A DNA stretch of 31,379 bases. Origin: Micavibrio sp. UBA5703 (GTDB lineage: Bacteria > Pseudomonadota > Alphaproteobacteria > Micavibrionales > Micavibrionaceae). This document shows positions 30,759-31,379 of the stretch, piece after piece. The position numbers and the translations under genes were made by a program. How positions within the stretch are numbered: the stretch's first letter is position 1; each line of letters opens with the position of its first letter. The stretch covers positions 36,807 to 68,185 of the forward strand of contig DIHF01000039.1 in NCBI GenBank assembly GCA_002420015.1, given 5' to 3'. The notes beneath the pieces were generated by a model that was given only the letters and a program-made list of their open reading frames with translations, did no database searches and was not told where the DNA came from.

Positions 30759-31205
30759 TTATATTGGTCTGTTTTCAATAATTCTTTGAACGAGGTTGCT
30801 TTCTTGTTCCGGCAGCGCTTCGGGATTGTAGGTTTCAGACGGCCATACCTCGAAATAATTGCCACGTCCGACAAGCACGACTTTTGAAGAGTTCTTTTGT
30901 TCAGGAAAGATATTTTTTCTTACCTCAAGGGGAATGACGATGCGATGTGTTTTATCCATGTTCGAAGCAAAAAAATGAGGGGCAAGATTTTCGTAGTCTT
31001 CGGGTGTGAAGGGCAAGTGCCCGTTCATGACGCCGATGGCGCATTTTTCTTTGTGGCAAGCGGCAAGGAGGAATACGGACCGCAAGCCAAGATCGGCAGG
31101 GTCGGCACAAAATGCTTTCTTTAAGATGATTCTGAACTTTTCATCCATCGACTCCTCGAAAGAGCCACAGAATAGAATTTTTTTGCTATCCATTGCCTCA
31201 CCCAT
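30759..31205 (-). CDS. Divergent MraZ-like (SpoVT-AbrB) protein
   Basis: This 148-residue protein has two half-domains of the MraZ type. The first, FCGSFEESMDEKFRIILKKAF (about residues 12-32), corresponds to the F-G----LD-KGR---P segment. The second, SNMDKTHRIVIPLEVRKNIFPEQKNSSKVVLVGRGNYFEVWPSETYN, matches the D-GRI-IP...VVLVG---FE-W segment. The first copy has lost the usual KGR and proline. MraZ is a transcription regulator normally leading the cell-division cluster; no such genes are next to this one. The start may be 31205 or 31193 (MDSKK). It has its own promoter and is read toward the tRNA. Confidence 0.72.
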   Translation of the reverse strand: MGEAMDSKKILFCGSFEESMDEKFRIILKKAFCADPADLGLRSVFLLAACHKEKCAIGVMNGHLPFTPEDYENLAPHFFASNMDKTHRIVIPLEVRKNIFPEQKNSSKVVLVGRGNYFEVWPSETYNPEALPEQESNLVQRIIENRPI

Positions 31206-31219
31206 TTTACAATTATGGC

Positions 31220-31248
31220 AATATATACCACAATAGGTAAAATCGCAA
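31220..31248 (-). promoter_or_regulatory. Sigma70-type promoter of the mraZ-like gene
   Basis: TTGCGA (31243-31248) and TATATT (31220-31225) on the minus strand are separated by 17 bp. Transcription would start about 10 bases before the ATG at 31205, so that start would be nearly leaderless; 31193 gives a leader with GTGAGG. Confidence 0.6.
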
Positions 31249-31260
31249 GGAAATAGAGCG

Positions 31261-31379
31261 CTAATCCAGATAATGCTCGTCTTTCAGCTTTTTATGCTGG
31301 CCGAAGTCGGAGTTGGCGACCAGAAGAAAGCCGCACAGGAGGATTAAAACCACCAGCGTGGCGATGATCTTCCAGAACA
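31261..31379 (-). CDS. C-terminal end of a membrane protein (start beyond window)
   Basis: An open frame enters from the right edge and stops with TAG at 31261, giving 39 codons: a hydrophobic span (IIATLVVLILLCGFLLVA) followed by a charged tail (HKKLKDEHYLD). The span is long enough to cross the membrane once. The tail would be cytoplasmic or periplasmic depending on orientation, which is not visible. It lies 55 bp upstream of the mraZ-like gene in the same direction. Only the end is seen, so no family is assigned. Confidence 0.6.
   Translation of the reverse strand, partial: FWKIIATLVVLILLCGFLLVANSDFGQHKKLKDEHYLD

Overview
The window reads as most of an integrated, lambda-like tailed phage (siphovirus type) in an alphaproteobacterium, followed on the right by a LexA-controlled operon and then probable host chromosome. 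The alphaproteobacterial assignment is an inference. It rests on the accessory families present (DUF6362-, DUF6511-, DUF3489- and DUF6441-like proteins, and a serine recombinase with a DUF2924 partner) and on moderate-to-high GC content; no species is claimed. Family names were recognised from sequence patterns, not from searches.

Layout, left to right. (1) 1-12528, minus strand: the late packaging and virion operon. In transcription order it encodes small terminase, large terminase (gpA type), gpW-like joiner, portal (gpB type), S49 head protease with a nested scaffold, decoration protein (gpD type), an intrinsic terminator, major capsid (gpE type), head-tail joiner, a DUF6441-like protein, tail terminator, tail tube, the gpG/gpGT chaperone pair made through a canonical A AAA AAC -1 slip site, and the tape measure protein, which runs off the left edge. 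Most neighbours overlap by 4 bp. (2) 12605-14516, plus strand: a counter-oriented cassette of four small genes in two operons, each preceded by the same 16-bp element. (3) 14513-16851, minus: ParB-methyltransferase, a DUF6362-like protein and a RuvC-like resolvase, with candidate operators. (4) 16891-17134: a structured, repeat-rich non-coding stretch beside the primase/helicase gene, a candidate replication origin. (5) 17147-24558, minus: the early replication and recombination operon. It encodes a sigma-like regulator, two small proteins, a Sak4-type RecA-like ATPase, an SSB-like protein, an SF2 helicase, a DUF6511-like protein, a Cas4-like nuclease and a TOPRIM primase-helicase. A non-coding region with two interlocking perfect inverted repeats lies after the sigma-like gene. 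(6) 24766-27156, minus: the integration module, made of a small conserved protein, a DUF2924-like protein, a large serine recombinase and a ParB/HTH-like protein, closed by a terminator. (7) 27228-30403, plus: a promoter with a palindrome at its start site drives a tightly overlapped four-gene operon: a 60-aa conserved protein, LexA, and two proteins I cannot assign. (8) 30603-31379, minus: tRNA-Ser(GCU), a divergent MraZ-like protein and the C-terminus of a membrane protein, probably host DNA.

The genes fit a temperate phage: serine integration, LexA-type control, an early replication module with its own origin, then packaging, head and tail. No lysis genes are visible; they may lie beyond the left edge. 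The least explained parts are the two genes downstream of lexA, the interlocked inverted repeats at 23860-23989, and the duplicated element in front of the counter-oriented cassette.
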